Of a stretch of 64,000 nucleotides of DNA, positions 1 to 6,925 are shown in pieces. The stretch is from the NCBI GenBank assembly GCA_938024995.1, contig CALJDU010000033.1:243023-307022 (forward strand), read 5' to 3'. The position numbers were made by a program, and so were the translations under genes. Position 1 is the stretch's first letter; each line of letters begins with the position of its first letter. This DNA is from an uncultured bacterium (GTDB taxonomy: Bacteria; Myxococcota_A; Polyangia; Polyangiales; Houyiibacteriaceae). The notes under the pieces were generated by a model. It was not told the DNA's origin and did not search any database. It saw nothing but the letters and a program-made list of their open reading frames with translations.

Positions 1-378
1 CTCGTCGTCCTCGATCAACGACGAGTCGAGGGAGCCAGCAAACTGCGCGAGGCGACCCGTCGCGACGCGACGAATGAAGTCCATCTGCCCGATCCGATCG
101 CGCGCCTGGAGGTAACCTTGAACGCGAACCACGTCCTCGAGGTTCTCGCCGTAGATGTGCCAGATGCCGAGCGCGTCCCGGACCGCGTCCACATTGGCTT
201 GAACCGGCATCGCGACGGTCTCGTCGACGTCGAGCTCCGCGACCGTGGTCGCAGGCCCGGGAGGCGTGGTGTCGGCTTCGCTCGTGTCACCGGCGTCCGC
301 CGCGTCGGCAGGGCCATCATCGTCCCCGCACGCGAGGAGAAAGAGGAAAAGGAACGCGACCAAGAGTCGAAGCTGCAT
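1..378 (-). CDS. Penicillin acylase family lipoprotein, N-terminal part (runs off left edge)
   Basis: Only the first 126 codons are in the window; the gene continues past base 1. Reading from ATG at 378 gives a lipoprotein signal (MQLRLLVAFLFLFLLACG) with the lipobox Cys followed by an Asp-rich stretch. The mature N-terminus then reads GIWHIYGENLEDVVRVQGY and ARDRIGQMDFIRRVATGRL, which matches the conserved start of the penicillin amidase alpha chain (N-terminal nucleophile hydrolases acting on acylated amines or acyl-homoserine lactones). The catalytic Ser that begins the beta chain would lie outside the window, so activity cannot be judged. An upstream in-frame ATG at 396 is an alternative start; 378 is preferred because it begins directly at the signal peptide. 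The protein is probably exported and lipid-anchored. Confidence 0.8.
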   Translation of the reverse strand, partial: MQLRLLVAFLFLFLLACGDDDGPADAADAGDTSEADTTPPGPATTVAELDVDETVAMPVQANVDAVRDALGIWHIYGENLEDVVRVQGYLQARDRIGQMDFIRRVATGRLAQFAGSLDSSLIEDDE

Positions 379-583
379 GGCGTCATGAAACGCCATCTCC
401 CGCGTCTTGAAAAGGCGCCAAAGACGTGAACCGCTGATCGGACCGAGCGCGTCGAGTTCAGCGGTTTTCTGGGCAGGGCGCAACGAAGAAGGACGCTGAA
501 GTATCCGATCGACGGGCAGCACCGCGCAGGGAATCGCTGGAGCGAAGGGCGACGGAGGTTGTGTGGATCGCGTCTTTAGCCCG

Positions 584-2380
584 CTAGTCGGCTTGACCCT
601 CGCGCTCGCGACGCAACACCTCGGCCCAGCGGATAAACGCGCTGCCGGCGTGCTGAACGAAGTCGTTTCGCGCGGCGAGCTCCGTCGGTCCGCCGGGCAT
701 GCCGCCGATCGCGGAGCGAGGAGAAGCGAAGAGATAGGTCGGCCCCGGCGACCAGCGATAACGGAGGAGCATACCGAGGCCGCGCTCGATGAGCGCGCGC
801 AGCTCTGTGGTCTCTTCACCCGCGTAGTCGAGAAGCTCGTAGGTGGACACGAACGCCTCGGTTCGCGAGCCGACCGGTGTGAGACGCGGGGGCAGGAGGG
901 GCCCGACGCCGTACGCCCCGGACACTGGCCACGGCGTCTCGCCTGCGCGGTACTGAACGCGGTCGTTGAACTCGAACCAGCGACGGCAGAAATCGCGCCC
1001 CGCCGGACTGTCGACACGGGCCCGCGCTTCTCCCGCCGCGATGCACGTCCAGTGCTCTTCCCCGTAGTAGTAGCGGCTCCCGAAGAAGTCCCAACCGGCG
1101 CCCGTCAGATGTGTCATCAGGCGGCGCGCCGCTTCAAGGTTGCGCTCATCGCCGAGCACCTCGTGGGCCTTGAGGAACGCGAACGCGGCCTCGCCGCTGT
1201 AGTACATGTGCTGGATGTCGATCGGCTCTTGCGCTTGGAGGTCAAACTCATGCATGAGCTCCCCGTCTTCACGCTGAAGCGAGCGTAAGAACGCGGTCAG
1301 CTCGACCACCTGCTGACGCGCGATCGAGACGGTGTCGTCCTTCGCGAGGAGCTCGGAGGCGGCGATGACGGTGAGCGCGGCGGAGCCCACGTCAGCGCGC
1401 CCGTACGACTCGAGGCACCGGTTCTCCCCGCACCGCCGGGTCTTGTGCGTTCGCAACCACTCAAGCGCACGGATCGTCGCGGCGCCCGCTTCGGGATGAT
1501 CGGTGAATCGGTTCACCTGCGCCATGAAGTACGCCGTCCCGGAGTGCCGCGCGATGCTGTAGCCATCGTTACTCGTACGATCAGAGCGCGCATCGTAGAG
1601 GTACGTCCACTTGCCGCTCATGTCCTGGTGACGGATCAAGAAACTCGCGCCCTCCTTCGCTGCGTTGCGCAGGTTCTCTTCCGTGACCGCTTCCTCACGC
1701 GGATAGTCGTGCTCCGCGAGCGTGTGCGCGCGAAAGCGGAACGCGTCGCGCTCGTCCTGCGCGTCGAGATCCAGTTCGCGCACCAAGCGATCGACCAGCG
1801 CGTCTGTCTGCATCCCCAGCTTGAGCTCGGGAATCGGCGTCGGCACTCCGTGATCGAACGCTCGCTCGTGGATGAGCTCCGACGGTGTCAGGTAGGCCGT
1901 GCCTGCGTTCGCGCGCACCCCGATTCCCTCATGAAAAGGAACCACGCCGAGATGCGAGAGCGCCTGCACGCCGAGCAACAGCGGCCCCTCGCCAAGCGTC
2001 ACGGTCAGGGTGAAGCGAGTCCGGTCGTCCCCGCCACTTCTCCAGCCGGGTCGCGAGGTCACGCCCTCATCCGCGATCAACGCAGCGGCACCGCTACGGA
2101 CCGCTTGCTCGAGATCCGGTCCGGCGACGATGCGCGCGACCTGGAGGCCATCGTCCCAGGCGTGGACAAAGATCGGTCCCGCTGCGGTGTACGACGATGG
2201 CGGAGGCGGGATCTCGACGCCGGAGCGCGCTCCGTCGAGCGCGCTCAGCGCCCACTCACGGAGCGCCTGGCTGGGAGGCTCGATCGGATTGATCTTCGTC
2301 GCGTGATGCGTCCCCACCGAGAGGACCGCGGTCAGCGCGAACCACCCGATGAGCACCTTCGTGAGGAGCGCGCGGGTCAC
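584..2380 (-). CDS. Membrane-anchored or exported protein with predicted alpha/alpha-toroid domain
   Basis: A 598-residue protein starting at GTG, with an N-terminal hydrophobic segment (VLIGWFALTAVLSVG) that is a signal peptide or anchor. Residues about 40-210 look like an alpha/beta domain. From about 230 onward there are repeated helical hairpins with motifs such as GASFLIRHQDMSGKW, RHSGTAYFMAQ, YYSGEAAFAFLKAHE and FVQHAGSAFIRWAE, typical of (alpha/alpha)6 toroids (six-hairpin glycosidases, terpene-cyclase-like folds). I do not recognise a catalytic motif, so the substrate is unknown. The start overlaps the stop of the upstream membrane protein (GTGA), so it is the last gene of the 5112-to-584 operon. 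Fold assignment is inference from repeat pattern only. Confidence 0.6.
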   Translation of the reverse strand: MTRALLTKVLIGWFALTAVLSVGTHHATKINPIEPPSQALREWALSALDGARSGVEIPPPPSSYTAAGPIFVHAWDDGLQVARIVAGPDLEQAVRSGAAALIADEGVTSRPGWRSGGDDRTRFTLTVTLGEGPLLLGVQALSHLGVVPFHEGIGVRANAGTAYLTPSELIHERAFDHGVPTPIPELKLGMQTDALVDRLVRELDLDAQDERDAFRFRAHTLAEHDYPREEAVTEENLRNAAKEGASFLIRHQDMSGKWTYLYDARSDRTSNDGYSIARHSGTAYFMAQVNRFTDHPEAGAATIRALEWLRTHKTRRCGENRCLESYGRADVGSAALTVIAASELLAKDDTVSIARQQVVELTAFLRSLQREDGELMHEFDLQAQEPIDIQHMYYSGEAAFAFLKAHEVLGDERNLEAARRLMTHLTGAGWDFFGSRYYYGEEHWTCIAAGEARARVDSPAGRDFCRRWFEFNDRVQYRAGETPWPVSGAYGVGPLLPPRLTPVGSRTEAFVSTYELLDYAGEETTELRALIERGLGMLLRYRWSPGPTYLFASPRSAIGGMPGGPTELAARNDFVQHAGSAFIRWAEVLRREREGQAD

Positions 2381-2853
2381 TCTTCCTCAGCGGCGGTGGG
2401 AGCCTTCAGGTCGCGCGGCTTCTCGCCGGTCGCGTCAGTCGACAAGATATAGAGCTGCGCCGCTGGCAAGACGACGAGGTAGGGGACGACCAAGACCGCG
2501 CCGGTTCCGAGCAGCGCCGCGCCGCCCATCCCAACCGGACCGTAGAGGCCCGACAAGTGACCGGCGGTGAGCACGAGCAGCGTCGTCACGACCAGCCCGG
2601 CGGCGAGGGCGAGGCCAGCGACCAAACGCCCAAAGCTCGCGCTCCAACCCGACGTCGTCACCAAGCCGAAACCGGCGACCAGGAAGAGCGCGCCGAGCGA
2701 GGCGCCCACGAGGTCGATCGGCCACCAGCGCGCGGGCAGCCCAAACACGATGCCCACCAGGAGCAGCGCCCCGGTGATGAGATCAAAGGCCCCGAGGAGC
2801 CGATGGCCGCGCGGGAGTTGAACCCCGCGCGCGTTTGAGTTGGCTGCCGTCAT
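2377..2853 (-). CDS. Small four-helix membrane protein, unknown function
   Basis: A 158-residue protein starting at ATG 2853. An upstream extension to 3003 would run into the preceding gene and is low-complexity, so the shorter start was chosen. It contains about four hydrophobic helices: LITGALLLVGIVFGL, LGALFLVAGFGLVTT, LVAGLALAAGLVVTTLLVL and LLGTGAVLVVPYLVVLP. The C-terminal tail is charged and probably cytoplasmic. It overlaps the downstream toroid gene by 3 bases and follows the Cys-rich lipoprotein gene by 43 bases, so the three are probably co-transcribed. No family recognised; it could be an inner-membrane partner of the exported proteins around it. Confidence 0.6.
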   Translation of the reverse strand: MTAANSNARGVQLPRGHRLLGAFDLITGALLLVGIVFGLPARWWPIDLVGASLGALFLVAGFGLVTTSGWSASFGRLVAGLALAAGLVVTTLLVLTAGHLSGLYGPVGMGGAALLGTGAVLVVPYLVVLPAAQLYILSTDATGEKPRDLKAPTAAEEE

Positions 2854-2896
2854 GCGGCGCGGAACGTACCAGACTTTGCAGCCCAGTTCGTCGTGG

Positions 2897-4276
2897 TTAG
2901 CGGCTGACGGGTATCTGCCGATCGACGTTGAGCTCGTACTCCGTGCAGAGGCTGCCGCTCGGTTCTGAGACACGGTAGTCGACGGCTGGCGCACCAAACT
3001 CACAGGACGCCTCGAAGTTGGGCTGGGCGCACTCGAAGGAGCCGCTCGGAAGGAACGCCCCTTCGCAATCGGTATCGAGCGCGTTGGGGCCGTCCGCTCT
3101 TGCCGGGCACGTGAGGAGCGCGCGTACCGTCAGCGCAATCGGCGCCTCGATTCGGGTCGAGATCACGTACCTCGCCCCGAACCGTGCGACCGTCCGTGGG
3201 AGCGATACGAAGTCGACGTCGCCGCGCGTGATCGCCTCTCGGTTACGGAAGGTGGTGGTGGTCCCGAGGGTGCCGACCAGCGTCATGAACTTCGGTCGAC
3301 CGATGAGGTTGTCCGGCGCGTCGAACGTGTCGTCGGGACAGGTACAGGTGTGGTCTTCGCACGTCCCCGTGCCAACGCCACACGTCCCGCAATCCCGACT
3401 CGAGCATGAGTTCTCAACCACGCCGCACGAGAGGAGCCCGCACGCGGGCAGCTCGGGGCATCGACACTCGCGCTCGCCGATCCCATCGCTCAGGTCGACG
3501 TCGCAGATCTCATCACCTTCGCACAGCTCGGGACACTTGATGACTTCACAACCGTTGAACACCGTTCCGCACGCCACAGCCGCGCAGAGCAGCTCGGTCG
3601 GCGTCGGCGTGCACACGCCGGGCTCACACATCCCCGCGTTGCAGCGCTCGCCGTCGGGACATCCGCAGACCACGGTTCCGCAGCCCGTCTCGAGCTCACC
3701 GCAGAAGCCAGGGTTGGCGGCGCACGAGTTCGTCGGCTCGCACACGCACTGGCCTTCGTCGCACTCCCACCCGTCTGCGCAGATGCCGCACACCACGGTC
3801 TCGCCGCATGTCTGAATCGTCCCGCAACGGCGTCCTCGCGACTCGCACGTATCGCGCTCGCACAAGCACAAGCCTTCCACACAATCCTCGATGATCCCGC
3901 ACGCGCAGTTCGCGGCGTTCCCGCATTGGTTCGTCACTTGACCACAGAGGCCGGCGCACTCGACCGGCTCGCACTCGTCTTGAACGCACAAGTTCTCCGC
4001 ACAGGTCGACCCGTCTCCGCATTCTCCGCAATCGATCGTCCCGCCGCAGCCGTCATCGACATCGCCGCACAGACCGGAGAAGCACTCCCGCGGCGCGCAC
4101 GACTCAGGCACTGAGTTGCAGAACCCGCTCGACCAACAAAAGAAGTCGGCTGGGCAGTCCCGGTCGTCAGCACAAGCGTAGATATCGTCGGGAATGTCGA
4201 CCGAGCAGCCCGCGGCCGCCATGAAGAGGAGCATCAAAAGGACCGCGAGGCATCGCCGCGTGAGCTTGGTCGTCAT
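2897..4276 (-). CDS. Cys-rich lipoprotein
   Basis: A 459-residue protein with a clear type II signal peptide (LAVLLMLLFMAAAGC, lipobox AAGC). The first 300 or so mature residues are a string of Cys-rich modules of the kind CGxxxxxCGxxxxCGxCxxGxxCxxxxCxC, each probably held by disulfides. The last 150 residues lack this pattern and read as a beta-rich domain (DNLIGRPKFMTLVGTLGTTT, FGARYVISTRIEAPIALTV). Its start codon overlaps the stop of the upstream TPR gene by one base (TGATG), indicating translational coupling. It is likely exposed on the outer membrane, as with many myxobacterial Cys-rich lipoproteins. Function unknown. Confidence 0.7.
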   Translation of the reverse strand: MTTKLTRRCLAVLLMLLFMAAAGCSVDIPDDIYACADDRDCPADFFCWSSGFCNSVPESCAPRECFSGLCGDVDDGCGGTIDCGECGDGSTCAENLCVQDECEPVECAGLCGQVTNQCGNAANCACGIIEDCVEGLCLCERDTCESRGRRCGTIQTCGETVVCGICADGWECDEGQCVCEPTNSCAANPGFCGELETGCGTVVCGCPDGERCNAGMCEPGVCTPTPTELLCAAVACGTVFNGCEVIKCPELCEGDEICDVDLSDGIGERECRCPELPACGLLSCGVVENSCSSRDCGTCGVGTGTCEDHTCTCPDDTFDAPDNLIGRPKFMTLVGTLGTTTTFRNREAITRGDVDFVSLPRTVARFGARYVISTRIEAPIALTVRALLTCPARADGPNALDTDCEGAFLPSGSFECAQPNFEASCEFGAPAVDYRVSEPSGSLCTEYELNVDRQIPVSR

Positions 4277-5112
4277 CAGAACGTCCCCTGAAGCGAGAGC
4301 GAGCCGACGCCGACCCCGATGGAGACGCTCGCGGACTCAAGGTCGGAAGCGCGGACGTTCTTGCCGCCCGCGAAGTGCCAAATGAGCCCGGTGAGCACGG
4401 TCCCGATGCCGACCCCGCCCAGTACCCAGCCCGTGAGCGCGAACCGCGGTCCGCGATCGTGATCAAGCGAGACCTCGTTCCACGAGGCGCCCATCTCGGC
4501 GTTCTCGACGTTCGCGATCGAGCGCGCTCCGAGCGCGAGGAAGACGCCCCCCGCCACCGTCACCGCCGCTCCGATCGCCATGAGGTAGTACGGCCCGGGG
4601 CCAGGAGGAACGTAAACGAGGCGAGTCTCCTCCAGCGCTTCGGCGCGCGCCTGCTCCGCCGCTTGCCGTTGCTCGCGCTCCGCTTCCTCCTCGAACTGCG
4701 CGAGCGCCGCGGCGCGTTCGGCTTCGATGCGAGCCGCGTTGGCCTCTCGCTCAGCGATCGCGGTCCGCAAGACCTGAATCCGCCCCTCCACGTTTTCACG
4801 CTGCGGTGCGTTGGGCATCGCGCGGACAAACTCCTCGTACGCGGCCACGGCCTCTTCGTCGCGCTGCAATCGCTCAGAGACGAGACCGATGTTGTAGAGC
4901 AGCGTGGTCCGATCGCTCAGGTCGTAGGCTTCTTGAAAGAGCCGAAGCGCGTCTTCAAAGCGTCCAGTGTCGTAGGCGACCGTCGCTTCGCGGAAGGCGT
5001 CTCGGGCGCGGTTGTCTTGTGCGCTCGCGAGGGAGCCCATCGACGCGAGCATCAGAAGCGTAAAGAGAGATGAGCGAAGTACGCGGAAGACCGGCGACGT
5101 GTTCACCCACAC
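4276..5112 (-). CDS. TPR-repeat protein with C-terminal membrane segments
   Basis: A 278-residue protein with an N-terminal signal sequence ending in SLASA. Residues about 33-110 form TPR-type helices (ARDAFREATVAYDTGRFEDA, TTLLYNIGLVSERLQRDEEA). A charged Glu/Ala/Arg coiled coil follows at about 110-165. Two hydrophobic segments, YYLMAIGAAVTVAGGVFLALG and LTGWVLGGVGIGTVLTGLIW, lie near the C-terminus. The architecture (exported TPR, coiled coil, C-terminal TM hairpin) is common in Myxococcota. It is the first gene of a probable four-gene operon running to base 584. Its partner is unknown; a scaffolding role for the downstream lipoprotein and toroid protein is inference. Confidence 0.65.
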   Translation of the reverse strand: MWVNTSPVFRVLRSSLFTLLMLASMGSLASAQDNRARDAFREATVAYDTGRFEDALRLFQEAYDLSDRTTLLYNIGLVSERLQRDEEAVAAYEEFVRAMPNAPQRENVEGRIQVLRTAIAEREANAARIEAERAAALAQFEEEAEREQRQAAEQARAEALEETRLVYVPPGPGPYYLMAIGAAVTVAGGVFLALGARSIANVENAEMGASWNEVSLDHDRGPRFALTGWVLGGVGIGTVLTGLIWHFAGGKNVRASDLESASVSIGVGVGSLSLQGTF

Positions 5113-5197
5113 AGCTTGGCGGGCTCACGTCAGCTCGACGAGCGATGGAAAAGACAACGCCGCCTTACGGACGACCGAAAATGGGTGAGGCGTCCGG

Positions 5198-6799
5198 TTA
5201 TCGACCACGCACATGAGGCGGCGCCCCGCGGGTGATGACCGTGTCTGCGCCGAAGCGGGTCGCGTCCACGTCGGGATAGTCGAGGGTGTAGTGAAGTCCA
5301 CGGCTCTCCTTTCGAGAGAGCGCGCACATGATGATCAACTCGGCGACGTCCGCGATATTTCGCAGCTCCAGCATGTCGCGGTTGACCAGGTGACTCCAGT
5401 AGTACTCGCGGATCTCTTCTTGGAGGAGCGCGATCCGGCGCGCCGCGCGGCGGAGGCGTTTGTCGGTCCGTACGATCCCAACGTAGTTCCACATGAAGCG
5501 ACGAAGCTCGTCCCAGTTCTGGCTGACCACGACCTCTTCGTTACTCGCGATGGCCGACCCAACGTCCCACTCCGGCACGCTCCCGGCGCTCACGAGCTCG
5601 TTGCCCGCCGCCAGCGCGTTCGCGGCGCGGTATCCGTAGACCAAACCTTCGAGGAGCGAGTTTGAAGCGAGGCGGTTCGCGCCGTGGAGACCTGAGCAGG
5701 TCACTTCGCCGATGGCCCAGAGACCGGGCAGCGAGCTACGCCCGTCCTGATCGACGACCACGCCCCCGCACATGTAGTGCGCCGCGGGGACCACCGGGAT
5801 CGGCTCCGTCCGCATATCGATGCCGTACTTCATGCACCGCGCGTGGATGTTCGAGAAACGCTTCGCGAGGAACTCGCCGTTCTCGTGGGTCATGTCGAGG
5901 AAAACCGAGTCGGCTCCGCTCCGCTTCATCTCGTAATCGATCGCGCGCGCGACCACGTCACGAGGCGCGAGGTCTTTCTGCTCGTGATGTGACGCCATGA
6001 ACGCGGTGCCGTCCGCGCGCCTGAGGATCCCGCCCTCCCCGCGAAGCGCTTCGCTGATCAAGAAGCTGCCGGCCTTCGGGTGGTAGAGCGACGTCGGGTG
6101 GAACTGGAAGAACTCCATGTTCGCGAGCTCCGCGCCTGCGCGGTACGCCATCGCGACCCCGTCGCCCGTCGCGACGTCGGGGTTGCTCGTGTAGAGGTAG
6201 ACCTTGCCCGCGCCTCCGGCGGCCAAGATGGTCGCGCCCGCGGTGAGGGTGTGGACCTCGCCGGTCGTCTCGTGGAGCACGTACGCGCCGCTCACCTGAC
6301 GCGGACCGCCGAAGCGGCTGGTCTCGATCAAGTCGACCGCCATGTGTTCTTCGTGGATCGTGATCTGCGGATGCTCGTTGGCAGCGGCCACCAGCGCGCG
6401 CTGCACTTCGCGACCCGTGATGTCACCGGCGTGAATGACACGTCGCGCGCTGTGCCCACCCTCCATCGTGAGGTCGAGCTCGCCCGCTTCGTTCTTGCTG
6501 AACTCGGCGCCCAGCTCCATCAGTTCGAGCACCCGCTTCGGGCCCTCGGTGATGACCATCTCCACGACCTTTTCGTGGCTCAGGCCTCCGCCGGTTCCGA
6601 GCGTGTCGCTGACGTGCGCGTCGGTGGTGTCGTCAGGGTCGAGCACGGCCGCGATGCCGCCTTGTGCCCAGTTCGTCGCGGAGTCGGTTCGCGAGCGCTT
6701 CGTCACGATCGTCACGCGACCATGTTCCGCGGCCCGGAGAGCGAAGGAGAGCCCCGCGATCCCGCTGCCGATCACTAGATATTCACACTCGGTGCGCAT
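5198..6799 (-). CDS. nadB: L-aspartate oxidase
   Basis: A 533-residue FAD flavoprotein that oxidises L-aspartate to iminoaspartate, the first step of de novo NAD synthesis. Residues 8-16 carry the dinucleotide-binding motif (VIGSGIAGL). The NWAQGGIAAV motif near residue 43 is characteristic of NadB and of the succinate dehydrogenase/fumarate reductase flavoprotein family. Other family motifs are EGGHSARRVIHAGDITG, FFQFHPTSLYHP, LRGEGGILR, RDVVARAID and GLWAIGEVTCSGLHGANRLA. The C-terminal helical domain is complete, and the length matches E. coli NadB (about 540). nadA and nadC are not in the window. It is probably monocistronic or has a short transcript. Confidence 0.95.
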   Translation of the reverse strand: MRTECEYLVIGSGIAGLSFALRAAEHGRVTIVTKRSRTDSATNWAQGGIAAVLDPDDTTDAHVSDTLGTGGGLSHEKVVEMVITEGPKRVLELMELGAEFSKNEAGELDLTMEGGHSARRVIHAGDITGREVQRALVAAANEHPQITIHEEHMAVDLIETSRFGGPRQVSGAYVLHETTGEVHTLTAGATILAAGGAGKVYLYTSNPDVATGDGVAMAYRAGAELANMEFFQFHPTSLYHPKAGSFLISEALRGEGGILRRADGTAFMASHHEQKDLAPRDVVARAIDYEMKRSGADSVFLDMTHENGEFLAKRFSNIHARCMKYGIDMRTEPIPVVPAAHYMCGGVVVDQDGRSSLPGLWAIGEVTCSGLHGANRLASNSLLEGLVYGYRAANALAAGNELVSAGSVPEWDVGSAIASNEEVVVSQNWDELRRFMWNYVGIVRTDKRLRRAARRIALLQEEIREYYWSHLVNRDMLELRNIADVAELIIMCALSRKESRGLHYTLDYPDVDATRFGADTVITRGAPPHVRGR

Positions 6800-6859
6800 T
6801 CCAAAAGCGTAGAGGCGTTCGGCGCTCGTGTCTCGCGAGAAGCGTCTCGGGCCGGCGCG

Positions 6860-6894
6860 AAAAAGAAAAGCGCCGCCTGGGAAGGCGACGCTTT
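6860..6894 (-). terminator. Rho-independent terminator of the Cys-rich repeat lipoprotein gene
   Basis: Read on the minus strand, an 11-bp stem (6884-6894 with 6867-6877, one G-T mismatch position) with a 6-base loop is followed by a T-rich tract TTTTCTTTTT at 6869-6860. It lies 32 bases after the stop of the lipoprotein gene and upstream of nadB, so it should stop leftward transcription before nadB. Confidence 0.85.
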
Positions 6895-6925
6895 CGTCTT
6901 GTTCGCGCTCAAGAACGCTTTGGCG

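Noticed and set aside
2854..3003. Upstream extension of the small membrane protein
   Set aside because: Ser/Arg-rich, lies over the end of the preceding gene, and places membrane helices after an unlikely leader.
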